Of a stretch of DNA of 64,000 bases, positions 12,883-24,546 are shown piece after piece. The notes under the pieces were generated by a model. That model did not search any database. It was not told where the DNA came from and saw only the letters and a program-made list of their open reading frames with translations. How positions within the stretch are numbered: the first letter of the stretch is position 1; every line of letters starts with the position of its first letter. The position numbers and the translations under genes are program-made. This DNA comes from Coriaria nepalensis (lineage: Eukaryota > Streptophyta > Magnoliopsida > Cucurbitales > Coriariaceae): the NCBI GenBank assembly GCA_027186245.1, contig CP114499.1, positions 3,477,001-3,541,000 on the forward strand, in the 5' to 3' direction.

Positions 12883-14215
12883 GATTGTTAGTTACCAAAC
12901 TGCCTGTTTTGTTTTCCCGTTAATGATTGCGTCGAGGAGACAAAATGGGAATAATATTTTTAGGCGCTGTGTTTGAGAAAAATGTTTTTCCTTGGGATTC
13001 TTTTTATTACAAGTAATCTAATTATCCAACTGTCACTCCTTTTATATTCATTTATCGCAAGAATCTTGCGGATTCTTTCTAAATCGGTTATAATTTGTCT
13101 CCAAAATCATCATAGATCGGTTTCTGTATCTAAGACTCTAATTTTTCTTCATTTTTCTTCAATTAAACTGTGAGAGGAACATGATAGAAGAGGGGTTGTT
13201 TGATTTTCAAGAAAAAATAAGAATATTATAATCGATTAAAATATTTTTATTTTTATTTTATCGTTTAGTTATATTTAGAATGAAAATTTTGATCTTCCAT
13301 TTTTATTAAATTCGATATTTGATAGAAAAACTCATTTTAAGAAAATATTATTATTTTTATAATTCTACCCCTAATATTTGTTGTAACTTCATAATTTTAA
13401 CCTTGAAAAAATTAGTTACAAACTTCTCCTCCCTATTCTCCTTCTTCGTCCCCGATCCCTTCTTTCTCTCTCCCACTCTTCTTCTTGATTCTTCAATCAA
13501 TATGAAAACTATGCTCACTTTTCAATCAATATGACATCACCATGAAGCTGCAAGCATACATTCAACAAGTAGTAGAATGAGTCTGTATATGTATTCTTTT
13601 TCTTTCCGAGTTGTGTAGGCGTAATTTTCATCTCACGTCCAAAAGTTGGTTAGAATAATTAATCTCCGAGGCAATAGTTTGCCAATCCATCTTCCCAACA
13701 GTGCTAAAATAATGCATTACCGATTTGTTCTTGTGAAAACATGAATGTATATGAGACATGCTAAAGTTTATATTTGAGGATATATATCTTGAAGCGAATA
13801 CAGTTCTACTTAAGAATTACTTTGCATAAGTAAAGTACATGTTACATAAGTGGTATAGCATCTCTGAATCTTGTACGCCTAGTTTGTTGGAAACAAGCAT
13901 ATGACCTATTTGTGGTAAAGGAATTGTGAAAAATGACCTCGAAACCTCAATTTTCTGATTTGGAGCTGAAATCATGCCAAGTTGAGGACGGTTGGGACTT
14001 GAATACACTGTTAATGCTTTGAATTAACCAATCACTTGAAACTAAAAAAGCAAATCAATTTCGATCTTTGTCTGATGCTGCCCTAACATTCCCGCCCCCA
14101 CCTAATCGGAACATGGGCCCGCCTCATCCTTCTATAGTAGAAGCAGCTTGAGTAATGATGTTGCTGAAACTTAGGCCTACAACGTCCTGTCTATTAATCT
14201 AGATCTCATAACCTT
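12883..14215. other. intergenic between ARAD-like gene and CTF7 pseudogene
   Basis: No coding region is supported. The left end is the ARAD-like promoter side. At 13190-13340 there is an AT-rich stretch beginning TTGTTTGATTTTCA that may be part of a MITE. A pyrimidine-rich tract lies at 13425-13490. Confidence 0.6.
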
Positions 14216-16109
14216 TTAGTCCAAATTGTTGGTTTTGTACACCAAGAAACCACGAGTTTCAAAATAATTAGATGCAAGTGCCATTCCGGCCGAGGTTGGC
14301 TAAGAGAATGCTAATTAAGAACGTTCAAGTACAATTCTCATGAAGAAGCTTTTCCAGCAACCAAAAAGAAATGGGATAGAAATATCTTAATTATCTTGGC
14401 TAGAGAGAATGTCCAAATGAGGGACCAGGTTTTGATCTAAAATACCAAAGCTAAAGCTACTAATAATTCGTGTGCATGTATAATAGGACTACACGAAAGC
14501 AACCATTCTTAAACAGAGACATGGAAAGATAAGATCGAAATCATAATTTACCTAGCAGCATCTAGCAAGTGGCGAGCAATATGCTTTCTTCTGTTAGATG
14601 GAGTGACCCAAATGGCTTGAATACCACAAACAGCAGGAACGGTTTCTTTTTCACACAAAATAGCTCCATTTTCGTTCATATCCAACACCTTAGGATTTTC
14701 AACAGTGTTCCCTTTCTTTATGACTTCCCTCTGTAAAACAACATTCCCAAACTGGAGTTTAGCCAGGTTAGATTTCAGTTCTTTTGTTACAGCCCCATCA
14801 ACTTTTTCCGGAGAACATGAGACAGCTTTGAATGCCTTTCTAATGGGCTCTGCTACTAAACATCCTACAATCCTTTGAAAAGAGACGAACATATAAACCT
14901 GTAAACATAAGAGTGACAAGGACAGAAAAGAGCAGAAGCTCAATCAAGATCCTTTGGCATATTTAATCAAATTGAGATCTAACCCTTCAAGGGCTGCAGT
15001 ACTTCAATAAATTTCTAAGCCGAACCAAGTGAAAGCTAGAATTAGGACCTTACAGTTCTTGTGGGAAATCCATCCACTTCCAAGCTCTACTTCCATCATC
15101 TTTATGACTTCCTCAACCAGCCCGTATGATTTACAAGCTAGTCAAACAATTTGTTTATTGCCCAAGCAATGCTAATCAAATAATTAGACAGCATTACTGA
15201 TCCCATTTTTCTCTTCCACTGAGAAATATGATTCTTATGCATTAGATTCAAGCGCCAAAGAATAAAAACTTTGAACCTTGTTCCTCTGGGCAAGAGGATC
15301 TGAATCCAACACCAAAACAATCGGACCAGCTTCAAGAGAGAGCATATGAACAATCCTTTCATTACACCAACCCTGCAAAATGTGTACATCATTTCACAAT
15401 GCAAGTACCAAAAATACCAAGGAAATAAAATTCATCTAATAAGTTATGTGAATTATACCCTAAACGGAATTCTACGGGTATAGGTTTTATCGAATTCTTT
15501 GTGAGCTTTTTCATCATCTTCGTCTCCAAGAGCATACTCGACTCTACAAGTGGAACATGAATGGAGTAGAAAATCAGACTGACCCAATTCTAAATGGTAC
15601 TGAGCATAGCTTCTTTTCTTGTTCTTCATAAGTGTTTTCGCTGATTGCATCGGTTCTCGTTTCAGTACCAAATTGTCTGAATTAGGATGCTTTACTGTTT
15701 GGCAGACAGGCACTGAATTCGTCCCAATTTTTTTTTTTCCAGAATAAAATACCATCTCTATTAGCGAGCAACACAATGAATTGCAAAACGCTCATATTTG
15801 AAATTTCTAGGCAAGGAATTGCAAAGTACATCAGAATCCCCCAACAAAAATAGATGGTCTACCCTGTCTTCTCAATCCTACATAAAATCAGAAAATACCA
15901 ATGGCCAAAATGGAAAGGACGGGGTCAAAAAGAGTTTACCTATTTGGGTTCGGAGCTCTGCGCTTATACGTATTGACATATTGGTGCTGTGTCTTCTCCC
16001 AGATCGTCAATCCATCATCATCACCGTCCAAAAGCGGAAGGAAATTTGACAGATTAGAGCCAGAATCAGAAGAAGAGGGTTTGAAGAAGAAGCTGATTTT
16101 GGATTGCAT
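14216..16109 (-). pseudogene. CTF7: CTF7/ECO1 cohesin acetyltransferase, decayed six-exon copy
   Basis: Homologous segments on the minus strand are 15940-16109, about 15459-15712, 15277-15372, 15049-15111, 14552-14898 and 14216-14354. Exon 1 starts MQSKISFFFKPSS, a PCNA-binding QxxIxxFF box. Exon 2 carries the C2H2 finger (CSTC..AHKEFD). Exon 3 reads GWCNERIVHM. Exon 5 holds the acetyl-CoA site IWVTPSNRRKHIA. Exon 6 encodes the last catalytic strand. Decay marks: exon 6 has TAA (14315-14317) and TAG (14300-14302) exactly where two conserved Gln codons belong. The acceptors before exons 4 and 6 read TG instead of AG. The finger's last His is Asp. I found no in-frame splice from exon 1 to exon 2, which contains an A11 run. 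CTF7 acetylates SMC3 to establish sister-chromatid cohesion in S phase. Because most of the frame is still readable, the loss looks recent. A working copy must exist elsewhere if the gene is essential. Confidence 0.88.
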
Positions 16110-16323
16110 GTATGGATAAAACATCCAATTATCAACAAGCAAGAATCGAAACACCTATTGCACCTCGATAATTAGGGTTACTACTAGATAGTAATTAGGG
16201 CTATTGTCCTCATGACTCTCTGAATTCTCTGTTTCAAATCGAAACATCCATTCCGACTGCAAAAATTTCTCCTTGGCGACGAACTGTAGCCGAAGATGGT
16301 CTTAGCTTCTTTTACTCCGTAAA

Positions 16324-16395
16324 TTTAGCGCCAAATAGAAAAGAAAAAGGGAAAAAATAAATTAGATTGGTGAAATAAATTTTAAATTTCCCGCC
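16324..16395 (-). promoter_or_regulatory. two E2F-type sites upstream of the CTF7 copy
   Basis: TTTAGCGCCAAA at 16324-16335 reads TTTGGCGC on the gene strand, and TTTCCCGCC lies at 16387-16395. Both fit the plant E2F consensus TTTSSCGC. They are about 215-290 bp upstream of the CTF7 start codon, as expected for an S-phase gene. Binding is inferred from the motifs only. Confidence 0.6.
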
Positions 16396-16439
16396 TTTCT
16401 GCCATACGGTTTTCAATTTTTCAGTTTCTGTCATGCATC

Positions 16440-16462
16440 GGCCCATCGCGTTTAAATGGGCT
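16440..16462. promoter_or_regulatory. paired site II (TGGGCC/T) motifs
   Basis: GGCCCAT (16440-16446) and ATGGGCT (16456-16462) are site II-type elements common in promoters of plant proliferation genes. They lie some 340 bp upstream of the CTF7 start. Confidence 0.4.
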
Positions 16463-17808
16463 GCATGCTACTCTTGCGGACCCAGTAAATAGGGTCGGAT
16501 AAAAGTTATTTTTCCGATAAAAATTCCGGTATTGGATATATTGATATTGATTAAAGTAATAATATGACTAAAATTTAGATCTAGATCCGGGCCAATTTAA
16601 ACCGGTCACGATCTTAAGTGCCAGTAAATATTGAAAAAACAAAAATCTTATCTTCGTTTTCTTCTTTCTTTTCCTTTTTTTTTTTTTCCTTATGATTTTT
16701 AACATTTATTTTTTATTTTTAAATAATCAGGACTTGGTCTCAGAGTACTGGTACCATCCTAATACTACACGATACCGAAAATTTCAATACTAAGTAGTGG
16801 CTAAAAATTACAATCCCAATACGAATACTAATACCAATACCGAGAAAAACAAGACCGAAAGAGACTGGCCGGAATTTTTACCCACCCATCTCAGTAAGGC
16901 TCACCGCTACTTCATAGTTCATGGCGTAAGATTGGCTGATTGGGTATTGTCCCTTTTTTTATTTTCATAGCGTAAGCCGTAAGGTGTTTTAGATGATTGC
17001 ACTATGTCTGCGTCAGGTAACATCCGAACACTTGCCCATGTTACTGCATGCGAGTGGCCAAAAATTAAAAGGTCAAAAAATCAAAATTAAAATCAAATTC
17101 CCACGTTACACAGAAGAAGGAAAAGACGCGTCACAACACGTGTCGACCAAATAGGTCACACAATACCCCCTCACTCCTGGGATCGATGATTATGCGGTAC
17201 AAATAAATCGACATATAAACGCAACAGTTTACCAGCATGTTTTAATACATCATTCATGGGGGCCAAAAACACGACCACCAGACTTTTTATGAGATTGATT
17301 GCTAATTGACAAATCTAGGAGCATTATTGGCGAAAATCACGGTCATCTCAACTTTGAATTCCCATGTGAGTTGGGTTTTAGAGACACTGATGGTGTGGGC
17401 CCCATGCAAGATGGGGAAACTGATGAATATCTTGTCCACTTTGAATTTTGATGCTATGTAGTTGGGGTTCTCATGGAATGACACGTACCCTCACCCACAT
17501 GACTGAAATGAACAAAATTTGCGGTCTATAGATAATGTGATGCGATTTATCAGTTCAAAATTTAACCACAATCTACAATTTTCAGGATTCTCAAAACTGA
17601 TTCCAGACCTAAAAAGTGGAGGAATTCATCAATACTAATATACTGAAATCAAATATGCATCTGAAATCTACACAGAAGTGGAGGAATTCAGAAGCATATT
17701 GATATCGAATTCCAATCCCAAAGAAAAAGAAACGTTTTACATACTATACTATATACACCAACCAAAAACCAAAAGGGTACAATAACAAAGAAACACAGTA
17801 CCTCTCTT
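16463..17808. other. intergenic, no gene recognised
   Basis: No recognised gene. A minus-strand open frame at 17302-17484 (IFISFPILHGAHTISVSKTQ) is preceded by a possible acceptor and looks protein-like, but I cannot identify it and see no further exons. The final few hundred bases should include the 3' UTR of the TMK gene. Confidence 0.5.
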
Positions 17809-20800
17809 TTAGCGACCATCAGCAGAAGTGAAAGACTCGGCAAACCCAGTTGGTCTTGCCGGGATGCTACCCTTGCTGTCTTGTAAATCAACATAGCTGA
17901 AATCCTTTCCTTCTGATTCTTGCCATCCCTTCACCATCTGATTAAGAGGTAAGCTGTAATCAATTCCGGAATATTCCTCTGCTACATCATCAACAGGTTT
18001 CCACTTTTCAACGAGAGGAGAAAGTACATTTACGGCATGACCCATATCAGGCCTTTGGGTAGGTTCTCTTGCAGTGCAATGTCCAGCTAGTTCAGCAATC
18101 TTGGCAATGCTTTCATATGTATCTTCTTTAATGTCTAGTGCTGGATCAATGGCAGCCATGAGCTTCTCCTTGTTTGATTTTATATGCCAGAACCATGCTG
18201 CTAAATATTGGCTTTCCTCGGGCCTGTTCTCATCAAGTGCCATTAGTCCCGTCAATAGCTCCATTAGTACAACTCCGAAACTAAAGACATCAGCTTTTGT
18301 AGTGATTTTTCCTGTCACTGTATATTTCAAAAAAATTCTAGTTAGGATATGGCATTCACAAAGAAGTAACAGATGCACGTTGCAGAAACATGATTGAAAC
18401 CTGGCTAAAGCGTCGGATTAATCCATTTCTTCATATCAAATTTGATGCCTAAGTAACCAAATATGGAAAAGTATATTTTATAATTCCGTGCACTGTGATC
18501 TTTAAAAGATTGGATGACACAAAAACAACTTAGAAAGTTTACCTGCATATTCTGGTGCCAGATAACCGAAAGTCCCAGCAAGTTTGGTCATGACTGATTT
18601 TTGTTTACCATCAGGTGCAAGTTTGACCAACCCAAAATCTGACACTTTCGCTCTATAATCATCACCAAGTAAGATATTTGAAGGTTTAAGATCGCGGTGG
18701 ATAAAACTTTGGTGGGCCAGACTATGTAAATACTCCATTCCTCTAGCAACGTCCAAGGCAATGTTTAACCTCCTCTTCCAAGAGAGAGGCTCCAACTTGA
18801 AGCTTTTCCAATGGAAAAGATGCCTGCTGAGAGCTCCTTGAGGCATATACTCATAAACAAGGATTCTCTCATTCCCTTCGGTGGAGTACCCAAGAAGGGA
18901 TACCAAATGTCGGTGTCGTACCTTTGAAAGAACTGCAATTTCAGCCTGGAATTCATCCAAAGCTTTATTGCTAATCATACCAGCCTCCATTCTTTTGACT
19001 GCTATTTTTGTTCCATCTTCCAATTCTCCCTTATAAACCACACCAAACCCACCACGACCAACCTCATTCTCTGAGGCAAAATTTTGTGTCACGTTTCTCA
19101 GAACTTGAACTGAAATGACAAGATTCCCAGATTCAATGACGTGAGATTCACCAATCCCGCTGCTGTGTCTACTTGCAGAACCACTCCCTGTTAGTGTAGA
19201 TATGCTTCCATGGGTGTTATTTGCAACAACGATCTTAACCATATTATCCGGGTCAGATGGATCTCTAGGATGAATGACGAGAGAACTTGGAGCCTGGAAG
19301 TTTTGTTTTCTCTTCTTCAAGCAATAGATCGATAGGGGAATGATTAGACAGGCAATAAGGGCGACACTTACAACAGGGACTACAATGGAAACTAAAATAG
19401 ATGCTTTGGAATTCTTAGATTTTGTTGAACCATTAGAATCTGAACTAGACCCTGTCGTTGAGGGAGATTGGCTATCAGGTGGAGACTCTGAACTTCCTGT
19501 TGCTGGAGATGGAGTTGTTGTAGAGGGACTACCATCGACCAGAGGATTACCATAAACAACAACTTTCACAGATTCGCTAAAGCTCGGTAAGGGAGGAGAT
19601 ATATTGTTCCCACTTAAATCCAAATATGTCAGAGACTTTAGGGTAGTCCAATTTGTGGGAATCTGACCACTCAAACTGTTGTTCTGAAGTCTAATTTGTG
19701 TAAGAGAGCCCAACTTTGCAATTGAAGGACTCAAAGTCCCATTTAGACTTGACTTGGGTAGATTAATACCAGATATCTTTTCATTTGAATCGCAACTCAA
19801 TCCCAACCACAATTGTTGACACGGTTGATTACCAGACCAAGCAGAAACAAGTTTTGTGGGATAATTTAATGAACCAAGAAACTCTATTAGTGCCATAACT
19901 TCTGGAGCACAAGGTGTCCCGGGTGTGAATTGACAGAATGAATTAGAAGAAAAGCTCACTTGAGATGTTTTAAATTTGGGGATTGGACCCATGAGTTGAT
20001 TATTGTTCAAATCTAAATGGCTCAAATTCATGTTCGCCAAGCTATCAGGGATTAAACCAACAAAACTATTACCATTCAGATTAAGATCCTGTAAAAGAGT
20101 TAGACTACCAATGCTCTCCGGAATTATCCTTGTAAAACTGTTTCCATGAAGCCAAAGACTGTTAAGCGAGGTCATGGTCGTCACCACATCAATCGGACCG
20201 GTTAATCCACCACCACCTTGATTATTCAGCCAAAACATCTGTAAAATCATCCCTTGAAAAGATGCCGGAATCTCACCGGACAGTCTATTGTTAGACAGCA
20301 GCAGAACTGTTAAAGACAACATAGAGCCAAGAAAATCTGGCAAAGGACCAGCCAAATTACAACCAATACAAGTGAGATTGGTCAACTGTGCTGAGTTCTT
20401 CAAATCAGTAGGGAATATCCAGCCCGAGCTACCATTCAAATTGTTGTAATCCAATGCCAAGACTTCAAGATTATCAAGACCAGAGAAAAAATCAGCCGGA
20501 ATGGAAGTGAAATTGTTCGAATTCAGATATGCATACTTCAAATTCTTGAGGCCGCTAAAAGAAGGCAAGTCGCCACTGAACTGATTCCTCTGGAAACCTA
20601 AATTTGAGAGCATGGAGAGCTGGTTGAAATTCTTAGGCAAAGGACCTTGTAACCCTAAATTCTGCACCTGAATTTGCGAAACTCTCGAACCAGAGCAAAA
20701 CACATGAGGCCACCCATTTCCGCACGGATCATCATCTTTTTCAGGCCATTTCAAGAGCTCCGGATTCTTCAAACCGTTCTTGAACTGGTTGAGAATATCG

Positions 20801-20889
20801 AGGTCGTTCGAGTCCGTAGCGCTAAAAGCCACTGAAAGTAGAGCTAGAAGGAATGCGAAAATGAGCTCGTTTCTTCGAATTTCTCTCAT
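17809..20889 (-). CDS. TMK: TMK-type LRR receptor-like kinase (2 exons)
   Basis: Exon 1 is 18543-20889 and exon 2 is 17809-18317 (minus). The single GT..AG intron falls after APEYA, the position typical of TMK genes. The product is 951 aa, normal for the family. In order it has a signal peptide (1-23), two LRR blocks separated by a Cys-containing non-LRR stretch (about residues 325-370), a Ser/Thr/Pro-rich stalk and a transmembrane helix near 496-524. The cytoplasmic kinase has GRGGFGVVYKGEL (about 611), AVKRME with the ATP-binding Lys, HRDLKPSNILL (about 733) and DFGLVKL (about 752). All catalytic residues are present, so it should be active. TMK kinases act at the plasma membrane in auxin (ABP1/TMK), growth and ROP-GTPase signalling. 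Which TMK it matches is not decided here. Confidence 0.95.
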
Positions 20890-21299
20890 GGCAGATCTGT
20901 GATGTTGCAGTACGGTTTATGAAATAGCATTAGAAACTCGGGTAGTGTCAGAGAAGAAGCAGATTCAATTCGCCATTAATGGCAGTTTCTGAGACCACAA
21001 ATCTGAATTCTCGCATGAAGATGAGAAAGAGAGAGAGGCTCACAGAGTTCACTGAACAGTGGCGATACAAGTGAAGCAGAAACAGAATCAGAGGTAACTT
21101 TTTGGTTTGGACTGAAAGGAAAAGAGTGAGCAGTGAGTAGAATCAAGGTTGAAGATTGAAGAAGAAGAATAGAGGCGCAATTTAGCATCAAAGGCTTATG
21201 AAAATTTTCAATATCAGAGGTCAAAATGGAAATACTTTGGAAGGCGAAGCAGAGGGGGAAAATTGTAAGGAAAAAGAAAATATTTACTATATATATATT

Positions 21300-21341
<42 letters not shown>

Positions 21342-22056
21342 TTCATTTTTAAACGATTTTCACATGATAACTGTTTGTGGGCTAATTTTTTATCATAATG
21401 TTTGTTCCGTTACATGTCTGAGTAACGACGTGTTAGAGAAGCTTTTGCCCATCTCCCACTTGCCTGTTGCCTGCCGCCACGCACCTTTACCCGCCTTTTA
21501 ATATTTTTGTCTGATTCCCATAAGGACATTTCTGTCTTTTCACCATTTCTCATATGGTAAGAAATATATATCCAAAATAACCTTTCCTAACCTTGACGGA
21601 GGAGGAGATAATATCCGTTACTTTTGGTAACGTAAATAAATGACGATTGGGTGGGGCTAAAAAAAAAATATACCGACAAAATTCATGGGAATAATATATT
21701 TATTTATTTATTTATTTATTTTATTTTTATGTGGGTCAAAATTCGAAGAAGGAAAGTATAATTTAATAAATTTAATAAATTTAATAATAAATAATATTGC
21801 TGTTGCTTTATAATAATGGCTTTTGTATTTGAGTGTTATTCTCTTGCATAAACTTTGGTAGCCGGGACTATATGTATTCAATTCGGCACGGTACGTATCT
21901 CAATACAGTCTACACAGTGTGGGCTACAGGCCCCTTCTGGCTTCTGCTAATACATTTACGTACTAAAACTGTCATTTGTTGTTTGTTTCTGGTTGGTCCA
22001 GCAGCAGGGCATCGTTAAATCTGTATGGGATTCTTTTTTTCAAATAATGATTGAAG

Positions 22057-22093
<37 letters not shown>

Positions 22094-23172
22094 GGCCCTT
22101 CTCATCCAAAAATCCGAATTGAGGTGGTGAAGAATATGCGTTATCTGCATAAAAGAGCACTCCAACATTTTTACTAACGTCAAGATTTCTAACATCAATC
22201 TTCGGAAAAGGGACGTTGTATTTTAGTTTAGGACTTACAATTATTGAATTATTGTTGCGTACTAAAAAGGGAAAATGAAAACGGAGATACAATGTCAAGA
22301 TGGTCAAAGAGACATCGATTTAAGTATGTTGGCTCTTTCTTTAGATAAGTGACCTAATTATTTGGTCAAATGTTTAGTCCTAAATATATGGATTTTCCCA
22401 TGTTATTTATGCATGATTACAGATCTTTGCTGAAATTTCAAATCCCAAGGAACAGCCAGCTCGTCAACAACATTTACTAGTGTCTATACACTAAAGGTAA
22501 GAAGTTCGAACAGAGAAAAATTAAGTCAACACCACAGATTGAACATCTTTTTATGCCTGTTCCACAATTCCTAACCTCTTCTCCAAATGGGTACTATACA
22601 AATTCAATTAAAATATCTTTTTTTTTTTTTTTTTTTTCATGTCCGTGTCCAATTTTAAAGCCTAATGGAACCTACTGATAATTACTCACTCTGACCAAAT
22701 CTCTGCTCTAACAAAACACCAACTGGCAACTAATTTATGGTACATGAATTCCTCTGTCCAAACTCCAGAAACATCTTTAATTGACCAGACCAGACCAGGC
22801 CCATCTACCTTAATTCCTTCTTAAAGGAAATATCCAAACGCAATATCAAGTCATAATGGTCCAACTCTTTCATAATATTGCGCCTCAGTTCAGTACTCCT
22901 CATCTGGGCCCATTTTAGCCCAAGTCCTCACGGACCCAAAACTATAAATTGAACCAACTTAACTCCGTCCCTAACTTGGTGATTTTCTACATCACCGCTT
23001 GGTACTGATTGATGATGTGAATAATTCAAAACTGAGTTTACTTCATATATATATATATATATCAGTTTAATTAAATTGCCGTTTTACATAACGCTATTAC
23101 ATAATATCTTTCGAATATCCTTGGAACAGCCATTACAACATTTCATCCAACAAACAAGATAACAAACAGTTA
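20890..23172. other. intergenic with simple repeats
   Basis: The first 300 bp are the presumed 5' leader and promoter of the TMK gene, including a GAGAGAGAGAG stretch near 21024. A (TTA)n tract lies at about 21299-21342, a (GA)n tract at about 22056-22090, a poly-T run near 22619-22637 and a (TA)n tract near 23046-23061. No gene or transposon is recognised. Confidence 0.6.
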
Positions 23173-24546
23173 TTAGGCCACAACCTGGGATTCCTCATGA
23201 GCCGGAGCTGCCGCAATCTGAGGCTCAATGACTCGAAGCAAACCCATCTCCAACCGACTCGTCAAATCCTCAACAGAAACCTCAACAGCATCTCTCCGCA
23301 TCCCAATATCAGCAGCATATCTACTAGCACAATACACCCCAACTGCAGTTGCCGCCATTCCGTAAACATTTGTCGTGACGAGCCGTAGTGGGGTCGACAA
23401 AACAGCTGCCAGAGGCCCGCCAATGATCGAAACAGCCTGCCCGCTCTGCCCGATTGTCCCTTGATTCACAACAAGCAACCCTGTTTTACAGTATATGGCA
23501 AAGTCTTCACAGTTGTTCTTGAATATGTTGTAGCATCCGAAACCATTGTCTAGAAGGTAGTTGGCTCGATGGACCACGACCTCGTGTGGGTCCGAGACGG
23601 CTAGAGTGCATGTGCCTCCACGTGCTTTTGCAAGGAAGAGTGCGGGATTCACGGAATATTCGAAACGGTACAAGACTCCGCCTGAGAGGAAGCAGTTGAG
23701 GCAGGACGAGACTACTCCATTGCCTTCTTCTGGTGGAGTGCAAGTGGGGCAAGGTTGGTGGGGCAGGGAAGGTCCAGAACTGACCAAGAGGATGTCGATG
23801 ACTGTTCCAGTCCCTACTTCTTGGCCGCGCCTAGTAAAATGAATCACTTTGTTGTCCCCAACGTAGATTCCTGTTTTGATCAGAATATACAAACTAAGCC
23901 AATGACATTGTTTCAGACTCCTTGACAAGTTTGTAATGCATCTGGAATAACCATTTTCTAGAAAATCGCCCCAATATGCTATGATCTATCAGGTAAATTT
24001 TTGACCTCTTCTACTATACTAATAATGGGTAATAATAAACCATGTTGACTTGAAAGTTTCAAACTTTGCATATGCAATTTTACCAGAATCTCAGAATAAA
24101 AAATAATAATAATAATAAAACGTTTTCAGATTGAGATCCATGTCCTTATCACATAAGATCTAAAATAGAGATAAACAGACAAATAAAACACCATGAATCC
24201 AAGATCATTGGAAGAGAGAGAGAGAAATTCGAACCGTGATGAGCATAAATATAAACAGCCCTCCAAGAGTAAATGTGATCACCCGGTTTCAGGCTCTCCC
24301 TGCTAATCCTGCACGCAAATAAGAGCAGCTCACAGTCATAAGGAAAGCAGCAGAATGTTCATTACAGTTTGACTTCCGAGAAAATTCACGATATAAAAAA
24401 TAAGAAAAATAATAGGATTTTTACAGATCCCCTCCAGCTCTCGGGAAATTTTCTGTAGATCCAGCGCTTCAATTTGTTTCCAAATACCAGGACAAGAAAA
24501 TAAGAATAAAAACAACAAATTTGTACCTATTGGAGAGCAGTCCCAT
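23173..24546 (-). CDS. LRAT/NC-domain protein (3 exons)
   Basis: Exons on the minus strand are 24527-24546, 24235-24308 and 23173-23870, joined by clean GT..AG junctions to 263 aa. It begins [20 protein letters not shown]. The fold is the circularly permuted NlpC/P60-like LRAT domain. The catalytic His is in HHGIYVG (about residues 30-36), the second His in KVIHF (H42) and the nucleophile Cys in NNCEDF (C152). A CPTC..CLNC insertion (CX2C-X12-CX2C, residues 72-91) could bind zinc and is, as far as I recall, usual in plant members. A Gly/Ala-rich hydrophobic stretch follows (about 170-220). Animal relatives are acyltransferases or phospholipases, but the plant substrate is unknown to me. The catalytic triad is complete, so an active enzyme is plausible. 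The first coding exon is only 20 nt. Confidence 0.92.

Noticed and set aside
17302..17484. 60-codon minus-strand frame with protein-like composition
   Set aside because: I cannot name a family and found no connecting exons. Kept only as a note in the intergenic entry.
23561..23842. 93-codon plus-strand frame opposite the LRAT gene
   Set aside because: It is a shadow of the well-supported minus-strand exon.
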